A program made the position numbers and the translations under genes. The notes under the pieces are model-generated. The model saw only the letters and a list, made by a program, of their open reading frames with translations, was not told where the DNA came from and made no database searches. Source: Bacteroidota bacterium (GTDB lineage: Bacteria; Bacteroidota; Bacteroidia; Flavobacteriales_F; PHOS-HE28). Taken from it: a stretch of 5,507 bases of DNA. Positions 1-5,507 of this stretch are shown in pieces. The DNA lies in assembly GCA_023428865.1 (NCBI GenBank), contig JAEYWT010000053.1, forward strand, positions 1 through 5,507, read 5' to 3'. How positions within the stretch are numbered: position 1 is the stretch's first letter; every line of letters starts with the position of its first letter.

Positions 1-1472
1 GCGAACAGGTGTTGTACCTGTTGCCGGAGATCGCCCTGACCACACAGATCATCGCACGGTTGCGCGCCCGCTTCGCTGCTAACGTGGCGGTATTCCATTC
101 GCGTATGGCCCAGCACGAGCGCACCGCCTTGTGGATGCGATGCACCGGGCCGGATGCACCGCGTGTGATCGTGGGTGCGCGTTCAGCCCTGTTCCTTCCC
201 TTTCAACACCTGGGCTTGGTGGTGGTTGATGAAGAACACGACCCCAGCTACAAACAGCACGAACCATCGCCGCGCTACCATGCCCGCGATATGGCCATCG
301 TCCTGGCCAGCCTACACCAGGGCAAAGTGCTCTTGGGCTCTGCTACGCCCAGCATGGAAAGCCTGCACAATGCGCGCCACGGCAAATACGGTTCGGTGGA
401 ACTGCTGGTACGCTTTGGCGATGTGCGTATGCCGGTGATCACCCGGGTGGACCTACGCGATGCTGCACGCCGCAAGCTGATGCGTGGCCACTTCACCGCC
501 ACCCTGATCGACCACATCCAACAAGCGCTGGATAAACGCGAACAGGTGATCGTGTTCCAAAACCGGCGTGGGTACGCGCCTGTTTGGCAATGCAACTCCT
601 GTGGATGGGTACCTCAATGCGACCAATGTGATGTAAGTCTCACCTACCACAAATTCCAGCACCAGCTGCGCTGCCATTATTGCGGCCGGCACTACACCCC
701 ACCCACCAAGTGCGACCAATGCGGCAGTCCGCGGTTGCAGATGCTGGGGTTCGGCACGGAGAAGATCGAAGAGGAACTGGTGGAGTTCTTCCCCACGGCG
801 CACATAGCCCGTATGGACCAGGACACCACGCGAGGTAAACATGCTCTGGATCGCATCCTGACCGCCTTTGGCCAAGGTGCGGTGGATATTCTGGTAGGCA
901 CCCAAATGGTCACCAAGGGACTCGACTTCGACCATGTGAGCACCGTGGCGGTATTGAATGCGGACAACCTCATGCGTTTCCCAGATTTCAGGGCGCACGA
1001 ACGGGCCTTTCAGCTCATGGCCCAAGTGGCTGGCCGATCCGGGCGGCGTAAACAGGCCGGCACGGTGATCATACAAGCGCAGGATGTGCAGCACCCGGTG
1101 TTGGACCTGGTGGTACACCACGATGTGGAAGGCATGTACAAGCGCGAACTGGAACATCGCCGCGCACATGGTTACCCACCCTTCATGCGATTAGTGCAGC
1201 TTACGCTGAAGCATCGGTCGGAAGAACGTGTCGCACACACGGCACATGCACTGGCAAACGCCTTAAGGCCACAATTGGGCGACAACGTGCTGGGGCCTGA
1301 GATCCCCGTGGTATCACGGATCCGCGACAAGCACTTGCGTAGGTTGCTGGTGAAGTTGGCCCGTTCCACACACCACGTGGACAAGGAATTCCTACGCGAC
1401 ACCATTGATCGGGTATTCACCGATCCGGCCCACAGCGCCGTGCAGTTGGTAACGGATGTGGACCCGGTTTGA
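1..1472 (+). CDS. priA: Primosomal protein N' (PriA), replication-restart DNA helicase, 5'-partial
   Basis: PriA is a superfamily 2 3'-to-5' DNA helicase that recognises stalled or repaired forks and starts primosome reassembly. The reading frame is already open at base 3 and runs 489 codons to TGA at 1470-1472; the GTG at 9 lies inside a conserved motif and is not the start. Numbering from the codon at base 3: LLPEIALT (motif Ia) at 6-13, the DEEH Walker B box at 76-79 followed by DPSYKQ, GSATP (motif III) at 112-116, NRRGY at 187-191, GTQMVTKG (motif V) at 299-306, and QVAGRSGR (motif VI) at 341-348. Between the helicase lobes lie four CxxC pairs (Cys 197/200, 206/209, 224/227, 237/240), the two zinc sites of PriA. 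The C-terminal domain contains GYPPF at 390-394. Missing upstream are the DNA-binding and winged-helix domains and Walker A, normally about 25 residues before motif Ia. Bacteroidota PriA is usually about 800 aa, so some 60% is present. No frameshift is seen. Confidence 0.97.
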   Translation, partial: EQVLYLLPEIALTTQIIARLRARFAANVAVFHSRMAQHERTALWMRCTGPDAPRVIVGARSALFLPFQHLGLVVVDEEHDPSYKQHEPSPRYHARDMAIVLASLHQGKVLLGSATPSMESLHNARHGKYGSVELLVRFGDVRMPVITRVDLRDAARRKLMRGHFTATLIDHIQQALDKREQVIVFQNRRGYAPVWQCNSCGWVPQCDQCDVSLTYHKFQHQLRCHYCGRHYTPPTKCDQCGSPRLQMLGFGTEKIEEELVEFFPTAHIARMDQDTTRGKHALDRILTAFGQGAVDILVGTQMVTKGLDFDHVSTVAVLNADNLMRFPDFRAHERAFQLMAQVAGRSGRRKQAGTVIIQAQDVQHPVLDLVVHHDVEGMYKRELEHRRAHGYPPFMRLVQLTLKHRSEERVAHTAHALANALRPQLGDNVLGPEIPVVSRIRDKHLRRLLVKLARSTHHVDKEFLRDTIDRVFTDPAHSAVQLVTDVDPV

Positions 1473-1507
1473 TCCGGTATCTGCGCTACTTTGGTCCTTT
1501 GCCGAAC

Positions 1508-3079
1508 ATGCCGTCCACCGCAACATACGCGCGCTTTCCATGGCTGCTCAACGCGGTGCGGGTCCTGTTCTTCACCCTCTGTCTTGTGGTTGCCTGGTAC
1601 CACACCAAACGGATGGATATCGGCTTATACGACGAGACTGCCTACATGCAAAGGGGCGCCCAGATCGATACCATGGGCCTACCAACGGCAGATATGGCCC
1701 CGCTCTATTCACTCTGGTATCGCTTCCTACAACTCCTGATCGGCGATCCTGTTCAGCGCTATTTCGCCAACCAGTTCATCACCATCGCACTGCTTCCCAT
1801 CGGAACATACCTATTGCTACGCCAATTGGGAACCACACAACGCGCAAGCTTCATCACCAGCATCTTTCTGTTGTTCTCCACCTTGAACGTGCACAACTGG
1901 CCACGCGTGTCGGTCTTCGCCATGTTGGTGCTTCTTGCAGGACTACTTCTCGCGCTCCGAAACACGGACCGTGATCGGCAATGGGCAAGTGTAGTATCGG
2001 CCATTGCTGTCTGTGTGTTCATCAGGCCAGAGTTCGCGTTGAGCCTAGGTTGTGCCTTCCTGGTTTGGCTCGCTGATCTAGCGCGTTGGCGGAAGAGCCT
2101 TAGCCTTGCCGCATGGATGCCATTTGTTTTCACCGGAACCTTTGCACTCCTCCTGTTCCTCGCGCTGGGAAACCCCTTCGCCAATGGCCGCAGTATGGTC
2201 GCCTTCGGGCAGCACTACGCGTTGAACGTTGCCGAGACCACGGACAACACCACCGACCCATGGACCAATTGGGAAACCATGGCGCAGAAAGACCTGGGCA
2301 CCACCGCCAGCCTTTCCCAAGCATTGCGGAATGCCCCGGAGAAGATCGCGTGGCATATTGGCACGAACCTGCGGAACACCGCACCTACCCTGGCTCGTAT
2401 GCTCATACCGGCTGGTTCCCGAGTGGACCGAGTAGCCATTCTGTTGATCTTGATCATGGTCGGTGCGGTCGCGATACTGGTATGGAACGGCGCTGCGCGA
2501 ACATGGCGGTCGAACACGTTCTTCGTGGTAGCCTCTGCCGTGATCTGCCTACCAGCGGTCCTTTCGGCCATCATCATTTACCCACGCCAGCACTACCTCA
2601 TCTTTCCAGTATCGTTACTGATCATCCTTTTTGTTAACCAAGCTTATCCGCGCAACGCCCACGGCCCGCGTTGGGCTATGGTTCCGGCCATTGCTGCCGT
2701 TCTGATCATGCTGTTGTACCTGCGCATCAATCCAGATAGGCCCCCCCGACCTGTTCTGGCCACCATTAATGCCCTTCGCACCTTGCCTGCCGATACCGAA
2801 CTAGTGATCCTGGATGCCGACGGCGGATACGACGCCTACTTGGGCAGTGGTGCAAAGCGGATCATCGCGCAGAACAAGGATCGAGGTTTCGCCGAGTTCA
2901 TCGCACAGCAAGGCGTCGATGTTATCGTGGCGACCCCTCGCTTGTTGAATGATCACCGTTACCAGACCGACCCGACTTGGCGTGCCTTCCTTAACGGTCC
3001 CAACGATCATGGATTCCGCAAGGTCTCTTTGAATGGAACGGGCACAACGCTCTACATAGCACGCACGATCGTGTACTGA
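1508..3079 (+). CDS. Multi-pass membrane protein, probable GT-C-fold glycosyltransferase of unknown substrate
   Basis: I do not recognise a named gene. From ATG 1508 the product is 523 aa with about 10-11 hydrophobic segments (roughly 16-32, 87-104, 114-125, 134-150, 160-173, 177-193, 200-221, 308-326, 337-358, 362-378, 389-407) and a soluble tail at about 412-523. Several traits fit GT-C enzymes of the PMT/ArnT type, which move sugars from polyprenyl-phosphate donors: an acidic Asp-Glu pair (D42, E43, in LYDETAY) in the first outside loop, RPEF at 173-176 after a membrane segment, a large loop at 222-307, PRQHY at 359-363 before a membrane segment, and a mixed alpha/beta tail. The function is inferred from topology, not from a family match. 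An in-frame TTG at 1469 overlaps the priA stop by 4 bp and would add 13 residues; I prefer the ATG because the extension is not hydrophobic and TTG starts are rare. Neither start has a Shine-Dalgarno sequence. Same-strand proximity suggests cotranscription with priA. A C7 run lies at 2741-2747. Confidence 0.7.
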   Translation: MPSTATYARFPWLLNAVRVLFFTLCLVVAWYHTKRMDIGLYDETAYMQRGAQIDTMGLPTADMAPLYSLWYRFLQLLIGDPVQRYFANQFITIALLPIGTYLLLRQLGTTQRASFITSIFLLFSTLNVHNWPRVSVFAMLVLLAGLLLALRNTDRDRQWASVVSAIAVCVFIRPEFALSLGCAFLVWLADLARWRKSLSLAAWMPFVFTGTFALLLFLALGNPFANGRSMVAFGQHYALNVAETTDNTTDPWTNWETMAQKDLGTTASLSQALRNAPEKIAWHIGTNLRNTAPTLARMLIPAGSRVDRVAILLILIMVGAVAILVWNGAARTWRSNTFFVVASAVICLPAVLSAIIIYPRQHYLIFPVSLLIILFVNQAYPRNAHGPRWAMVPAIAAVLIMLLYLRINPDRPPRPVLATINALRTLPADTELVILDADGGYDAYLGSGAKRIIAQNKDRGFAEFIAQQGVDVIVATPRLLNDHRYQTDPTWRAFLNGPNDHGFRKVSLNGTGTTLYIARTIVY

Positions 3080-3082
3080 TCA
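3077..3082. other. Abutting convergent stop codons in the palindrome TGATCA
   Basis: Bases 3077-3079 (TGA) end the + strand membrane-protein gene and bases 3082-3080, read on the - strand (TGA), end the pseudouridine synthase gene. The two convergent genes therefore touch with zero spacer, and any terminator for either must lie inside the other's coding sequence. Confidence 0.95.
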
Positions 3083-3739
3083 AGGGCGCACAGGCCCTAG
3101 TAGCGCATTCCAGATGGCAGTTCCGGGCGCGGGTGCCACGACCGAAACATCTTCGGCATGGAGGGTTCTGAAAGCAATTGAACGCGCATGCAGGGCGATA
3201 CTCCTATCCTTCTCACCGCGACGGGCACCGTACTTCACATCGCCCTTGATCGGCCAGCCCGCTCGGCTCAATTGCGCGCGTATCTGGTGGAACGCACCGC
3301 CGGAAGGCAGCACTTCCACCAAGGTGTAACGATCGCCCTGTGTGATCGGGGTGATCTTCAACCTGGCCACCACGGCCTGTTCACGCACCTCGGAAACCGT
3401 GGCTTTCCGGGTACGTGGGTCGTGGGCCACCACCCCCTCCACCACCTTCACCCCTGGAACATGGCCTTCAACAATGGCCCAATACACCTTGTGTACTAGA
3501 CGTAGGCGGAATTGTTCGTTCAAGTGGGCCGTTGCCTGCGGACTGCGAGCGAATAGCACCACTCCGCTTACGGGCCTATCCAATCGGTGGGTGATCTGTA
3601 GGGTGGGTTCTTGCTGCTGGGTCCGTGTAATGGAAAGCAGATCCGGATCTCCGGTCGGATCGGTTTGCACGGGAATACCAGCCGGTTTCAACACGGCCAA
3701 AACGGACTCATCGGCCCACAGCACCCGAATGGGCACCAT
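3080..3739 (-). CDS. RluA-family RNA pseudouridine synthase, lacking an S4 domain
   Basis: The enzyme isomerises uridine to pseudouridine in rRNA or tRNA in the cytoplasm; the target site cannot be read from sequence. From ATG 3739 the protein has 219 aa: KPAGIPVQ (motif I) at 18-25, the catalytic loop HRLDRPVSG at 51-59 with nucleophile Asp54, YWAIVEG (motif II) at 86-92 with the conserved Tyr86, HQIR at 151-154, GDVKYGA at 166-172 and LHAR at 183-186. There is no N-terminal S4 RNA-binding domain, and the length fits the compact RluA-like proteins common in Bacteroidota. One oddity is that the usual TGR just before xHQIR reads GGA (147-149). The start lies 2 bp after the panB stop, so the two genes are very likely one transcript. 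An in-frame TTG at 3745 overlapping the panB stop would add only two residues and is less likely. The stop codon directly abuts the stop of the convergent membrane-protein gene. Confidence 0.93.
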   Translation of the reverse strand: MVPIRVLWADESVLAVLKPAGIPVQTDPTGDPDLLSITRTQQQEPTLQITHRLDRPVSGVVLFARSPQATAHLNEQFRLRLVHKVYWAIVEGHVPGVKVVEGVVAHDPRTRKATVSEVREQAVVARLKITPITQGDRYTLVEVLPSGGAFHQIRAQLSRAGWPIKGDVKYGARRGEKDRSIALHARSIAFRTLHAEDVSVVAPAPGTAIWNALLGPVRP

Positions 3740-3741
3740 GG

Positions 3742-4560
3742 TCAATACTGCTCGTCGGCGTTGGGGAAATCGAGGGAACGCACATCCTTGATGTACGAAG
3801 AGACCGCACCGGTGATCACCTCGTGCAGGTCGGCATACCGGCGCAGGAATCGAGGATTGAACTCCTTGTTGATCCCGAGCATATCGTGCAGGACGAGAAC
3901 CTGGCCATCCACCCCATTACCAGCACCGATACCGATCACCGGAATGCTTACGCTGGCAGCCACTTCCTTAGCTAGTTGAGCGGGTATCTTCTCGAGCACC
4001 AAGGCGAAACAGCCGGCTTCTTCCAACAACTTGGCATCGGCACGTAACCGTTCGGCCTCTTCCTGCTCCTTGGCACGCACCACGTAAGTGCCGAACTTGT
4101 AGATGCTCTGTGGCGTAAGCCCGAGGTGACCCATAACGGGGATACCGGCCGTGAGGATACGTTGAATGGAAGTGATCACCTCCTTGCCACCCTCGAGCTT
4201 TACCGCGTGGGCTCCACTTTCCTTCATGATGCGGATGGCCGAGTTGAGGGCCCCCTTCGAATTGCCTTGGTAGGTACCAAAGGGCAGATCCACCACGATC
4301 AAGGCCCTGGCACAACCGCGCACCACCGATGAAGCATGGTAGATCATTTGATCCAGGGTGATGGGCAAAGTGGTCTCGTGGCCGGCCATCACATTGCTGG
4401 CGCTATCGCCCACCAGGATCACATCGATCCCGGCCGAATCCACCAAACGAGCGAGGGAATAGTCATAAGCAGTCAACATGGAAATGCGCTGCCCCTTGGC
4501 CTTCATCTCCTGCAGGGTGTGTGTGGTCACTCGCTTGCTGTTCACGGTTCCGGTGCTCAT
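3742..4560 (-). CDS. panB: 3-methyl-2-oxobutanoate hydroxymethyltransferase (ketopantoate hydroxymethyltransferase)
   Basis: PanB transfers a hydroxymethyl group from 5,10-methylenetetrahydrofolate to 2-oxoisovalerate, giving ketopantoate, the first committed step to pantothenate and coenzyme A. The 272-aa product matches the usual family length and covers the whole TIM barrel. Family signatures are intact: LTAYDYS at 29-35, VGDS at 50-53 with metal ligand Asp52, VVDLPFGTY at 89-97 with metal ligand Asp91, KLEGG at 121-125 with Lys121 and metal ligand Glu123, GHLGLTPQS at 144-152, LEKIP at 189-193 with the catalytic Glu190, and GIGAG at 210-214. Residue roles are taken from the E. coli enzyme (Asp45, Asp84, Glu114, Glu181) by motif alignment. 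The ATG at 4560 gives a normal short N-terminal arm. No Shine-Dalgarno sequence precedes it. It is the first gene of a two-gene unit with the pseudouridine synthase; panC and panD are not in the window, so the pathway genes appear dispersed. Confidence 0.98.
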   Translation of the reverse strand: MSTGTVNSKRVTTHTLQEMKAKGQRISMLTAYDYSLARLVDSAGIDVILVGDSASNVMAGHETTLPITLDQMIYHASSVVRGCARALIVVDLPFGTYQGNSKGALNSAIRIMKESGAHAVKLEGGKEVITSIQRILTAGIPVMGHLGLTPQSIYKFGTYVVRAKEQEEAERLRADAKLLEEAGCFALVLEKIPAQLAKEVAASVSIPVIGIGAGNGVDGQVLVLHDMLGINKEFNPRFLRRYADLHEVITGAVSSYIKDVRSLDFPNADEQY

Positions 4561-4711
4561 GCCGTAAAGCTAGGTGGTACCTGGCAGACGATCGGCAGCC
4601 TTCGACAGCCACACCGGCACCATGGAACAAGGAACGGCAAGGATGGGCCTTGAAAGGGTAACCTATGCGTAGCGGGTCCACTATCTTTGGCGCTGGCCCA
4701 GCCGCCCTTCC
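4561..4711. promoter_or_regulatory. Divergent intergenic region between panB and the lipoprotein gene
   Basis: This 151-bp stretch is the only true intergenic space in the window and must hold the start signals of both the panB unit (leftward) and the lipoprotein gene (rightward). On the + side it contains a good -7 element (4682-4689) and an 11-bp palindrome (4692-4702). On the - side the only -7-like sequence is TAGCTTTA (4572-4565), one mismatch from TAnnTTTG and only 4 bp before the panB ATG. I see no tRNA, riboswitch-like structure, small ORF or terminator here. Confidence 0.75.
4682..4689 (+). promoter_or_regulatory. Bacteroidota-type -7 promoter element TATCTTTG
   Basis: TATCTTTG matches the Bacteroidota -7 consensus TAnnTTTG at all six fixed positions and ends 22 bp before the lipoprotein ATG, so the leader would be only about 15-20 nt. 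The usual TTG/TTTG -33 box about 17-23 bp upstream is not evident: the nearest TTG (4650-4652) is 29 bp away. The element is well formed, but the promoter is unproven. Confidence 0.6.
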
Positions 4712-5507
4712 ATGCAACGTATCCTTTCCCTTCTTGCCGTAAGCGCCATCCTTTCGGCCTGCAGCACCGATCTGGAGATCAACGCACCGTACAAGAATAT
4801 CACGGTGGTAGAAGGTCTGCTCAATATGCGCGACAGCGTACAGTTGATCAAGATCAACAAGGCATTCTTGGGCGACGGCGACGCCTTGGTCTACGCACAG
4901 GTGCAGGATTCCAACGAATGGAACACCGAGGCATTCGAATACGCCCGTGTGGTGCGGCGACGGAACGGGCAGGTCATGGGCACGTTCCAGCTTCGCGATA
5001 CCCTGCTCACCAACCGCGAGCCAGGAATCTTCTATGATCCGAACCAGCGACTATACTACTTCCAGGACGATTATTTCGAACTACGACAGATCGGTGGAGA
5101 ACTCATCCCCTTATACCTCGATGAGGAAAGCGTTCATCACCTGGAGTTGAAAGTGAAGGGAGAAGAGGTATCGGCCAACACCACCATAGTCCATGACTTT
5201 AATATTCAATCAGCGGACCAAAGCCTCACACAGCCGATCAACTTGCTCAATGGTAGCCAGTTCGGCAGTTTCGAGCTCAATTGGAGTTCGAATTGGAATG
5301 GCAAACGCTACGTTGCCGATTACCGTTTCAACTACCGCGAAGTGAGGAATGGGGTCGTGGGTGAATTGAAGTCGATCACACGGCGTATTGGCACAGTAGT
5401 GAAAGTAGGAACGGCCACTTCTGAAGCCATGAGCGCCACCATCGATGGCCGCCAATTCTTCGAGAACATCGCCTCAACCATACCTAGCGACGCATCCGTG
5501 GAACAGC
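4712..5507 (+). CDS. Putative surface-exposed lipoprotein, DUF4249-like, 3'-partial
   Basis: The frame is open from ATG 4712 to the window edge (265 complete codons, no stop). The N-terminus is a lipoprotein signal peptide: a basic start (MQR), a hydrophobic core to about residue 13, and the lipobox LSAC with Cys17 as the lipidated residue. The next residues, STDLE, resemble the export signal that sends Flavobacterium lipoproteins to the cell surface (SDDFE in published work). The mature part looks beta-rich: a strand-like block at 30-50 (ITVVEGLL, VQLIKINKAF), a Tyr/Phe-rich segment at 107-124, and HHLELKVKGEEVSANTTIV at about 142-160, which recalls the sandwich-like repeats of Bacteroidota DUF4249 lipoproteins often found near TonB-dependent receptors. 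That family link is tentative, and no catalytic motif is visible. The start is supported by the signal peptide and the -7 element upstream; no Shine-Dalgarno sequence is seen. Confidence 0.88.
   Translation, partial: MQRILSLLAVSAILSACSTDLEINAPYKNITVVEGLLNMRDSVQLIKINKAFLGDGDALVYAQVQDSNEWNTEAFEYARVVRRRNGQVMGTFQLRDTLLTNREPGIFYDPNQRLYYFQDDYFELRQIGGELIPLYLDEESVHHLELKVKGEEVSANTTIVHDFNIQSADQSLTQPINLLNGSQFGSFELNWSSNWNGKRYVADYRFNYREVRNGVVGELKSITRRIGTVVKVGTATSEAMSATIDGRQFFENIASTIPSDASVEQ

Noticed and set aside
1..548. 11-base direct repeat GCGAACAGGTG at 1-11 and 538-548
   Set aside because: Both copies encode the short EQV stretch before two conserved PriA helicase segments; codon coincidence explains it better than a functional repeat.
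453..1169. 238-codon open frame antisense to priA
   Set aside because: It lies wholly opposite the conserved zinc and helicase motifs of priA, has no recognisable domain, and long antisense frames are expected in GC-rich coding DNA.
1172..1603. 143-codon antisense frame across the priA/membrane-protein junction
   Set aside because: It is antisense to two well-supported coding regions, with low-complexity Arg/Ser/Cys-rich composition and no motif.
1456..1974. 172-codon + strand frame overlapping the start of the membrane protein
   Set aside because: It is in another frame of the membrane-protein gene; its product is rich in His, Arg and Thr without domain character, while the other frame gives clear membrane segments.
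2113..2637. 174-codon + strand frame inside the membrane-protein gene
   Set aside because: It is an out-of-frame shadow, rich in Pro, Arg and His, with no plausible start context.
3083..3098. Possible rho-independent terminator AGGGC-6 nt-GCCCT
   Set aside because: The stem is only 5 bp and no T run follows on either strand, so I did not annotate it as a terminator.
4572..4582. AGGT-GGT-ACCT hairpin upstream of panB
   Set aside because: A 4-bp stem with a 3-nt loop is too weak to call a regulatory structure.
4687..5037. 116-codon + strand frame overlapping the start of the lipoprotein gene
   Set aside because: It is out of frame with the lipoprotein, whose signal peptide and lipobox make the 4712 frame far more credible.

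Overview
The window reads as ordinary chromosome of a fairly GC-rich member of the Bacteroidota, most likely Flavobacteriales-like. Three observations support this. A perfect Bacteroidota-type -7 promoter element (TAnnTTTG) stands before the last gene. No start codon has a recognisable Shine-Dalgarno sequence. The last gene encodes a lipoprotein whose residues after the lipidated Cys resemble the surface-export signal known from Flavobacterium. This placement is inferred from motifs, not from a database search.

Layout. Bases 1-1472 (+) hold the 3' 60% or so of priA, the replication-restart helicase; the gene begins upstream of the window. It is followed with little or no gap by a multi-pass membrane protein (1508-3079, +) with the look of a GT-C-fold glycosyltransferase but no assignable substrate. 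That gene meets a convergent pair head-on: its TGA and the TGA of the opposing gene together form the palindrome TGATCA (3077-3082), with no spacer. The opposing (-) pair is panB (4560-3742, pantothenate/CoA pathway) followed 2 bp later by an RluA-family pseudouridine synthase (3739-3080). A 151-bp divergent intergenic region (4561-4711) separates panB from a (+) lipoprotein gene (4712 onward), which runs open off the right edge. The lipoprotein ORF has no stop inside the window.

Functionally these are mainly housekeeping genes: replication restart, vitamin B5 synthesis and RNA modification. Two envelope genes are less well understood: the GT-C-like membrane protein and the putative surface lipoprotein. 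I see no mobile element, CRISPR array, tRNA, rRNA or phage gene, and no clear new defence or biosynthetic system. The most useful leads are the uncharacterised GT-C-like protein, the lipoprotein with its export-signal-like N-terminus and well-formed -7 element, and an altered conserved motif in the pseudouridine synthase.
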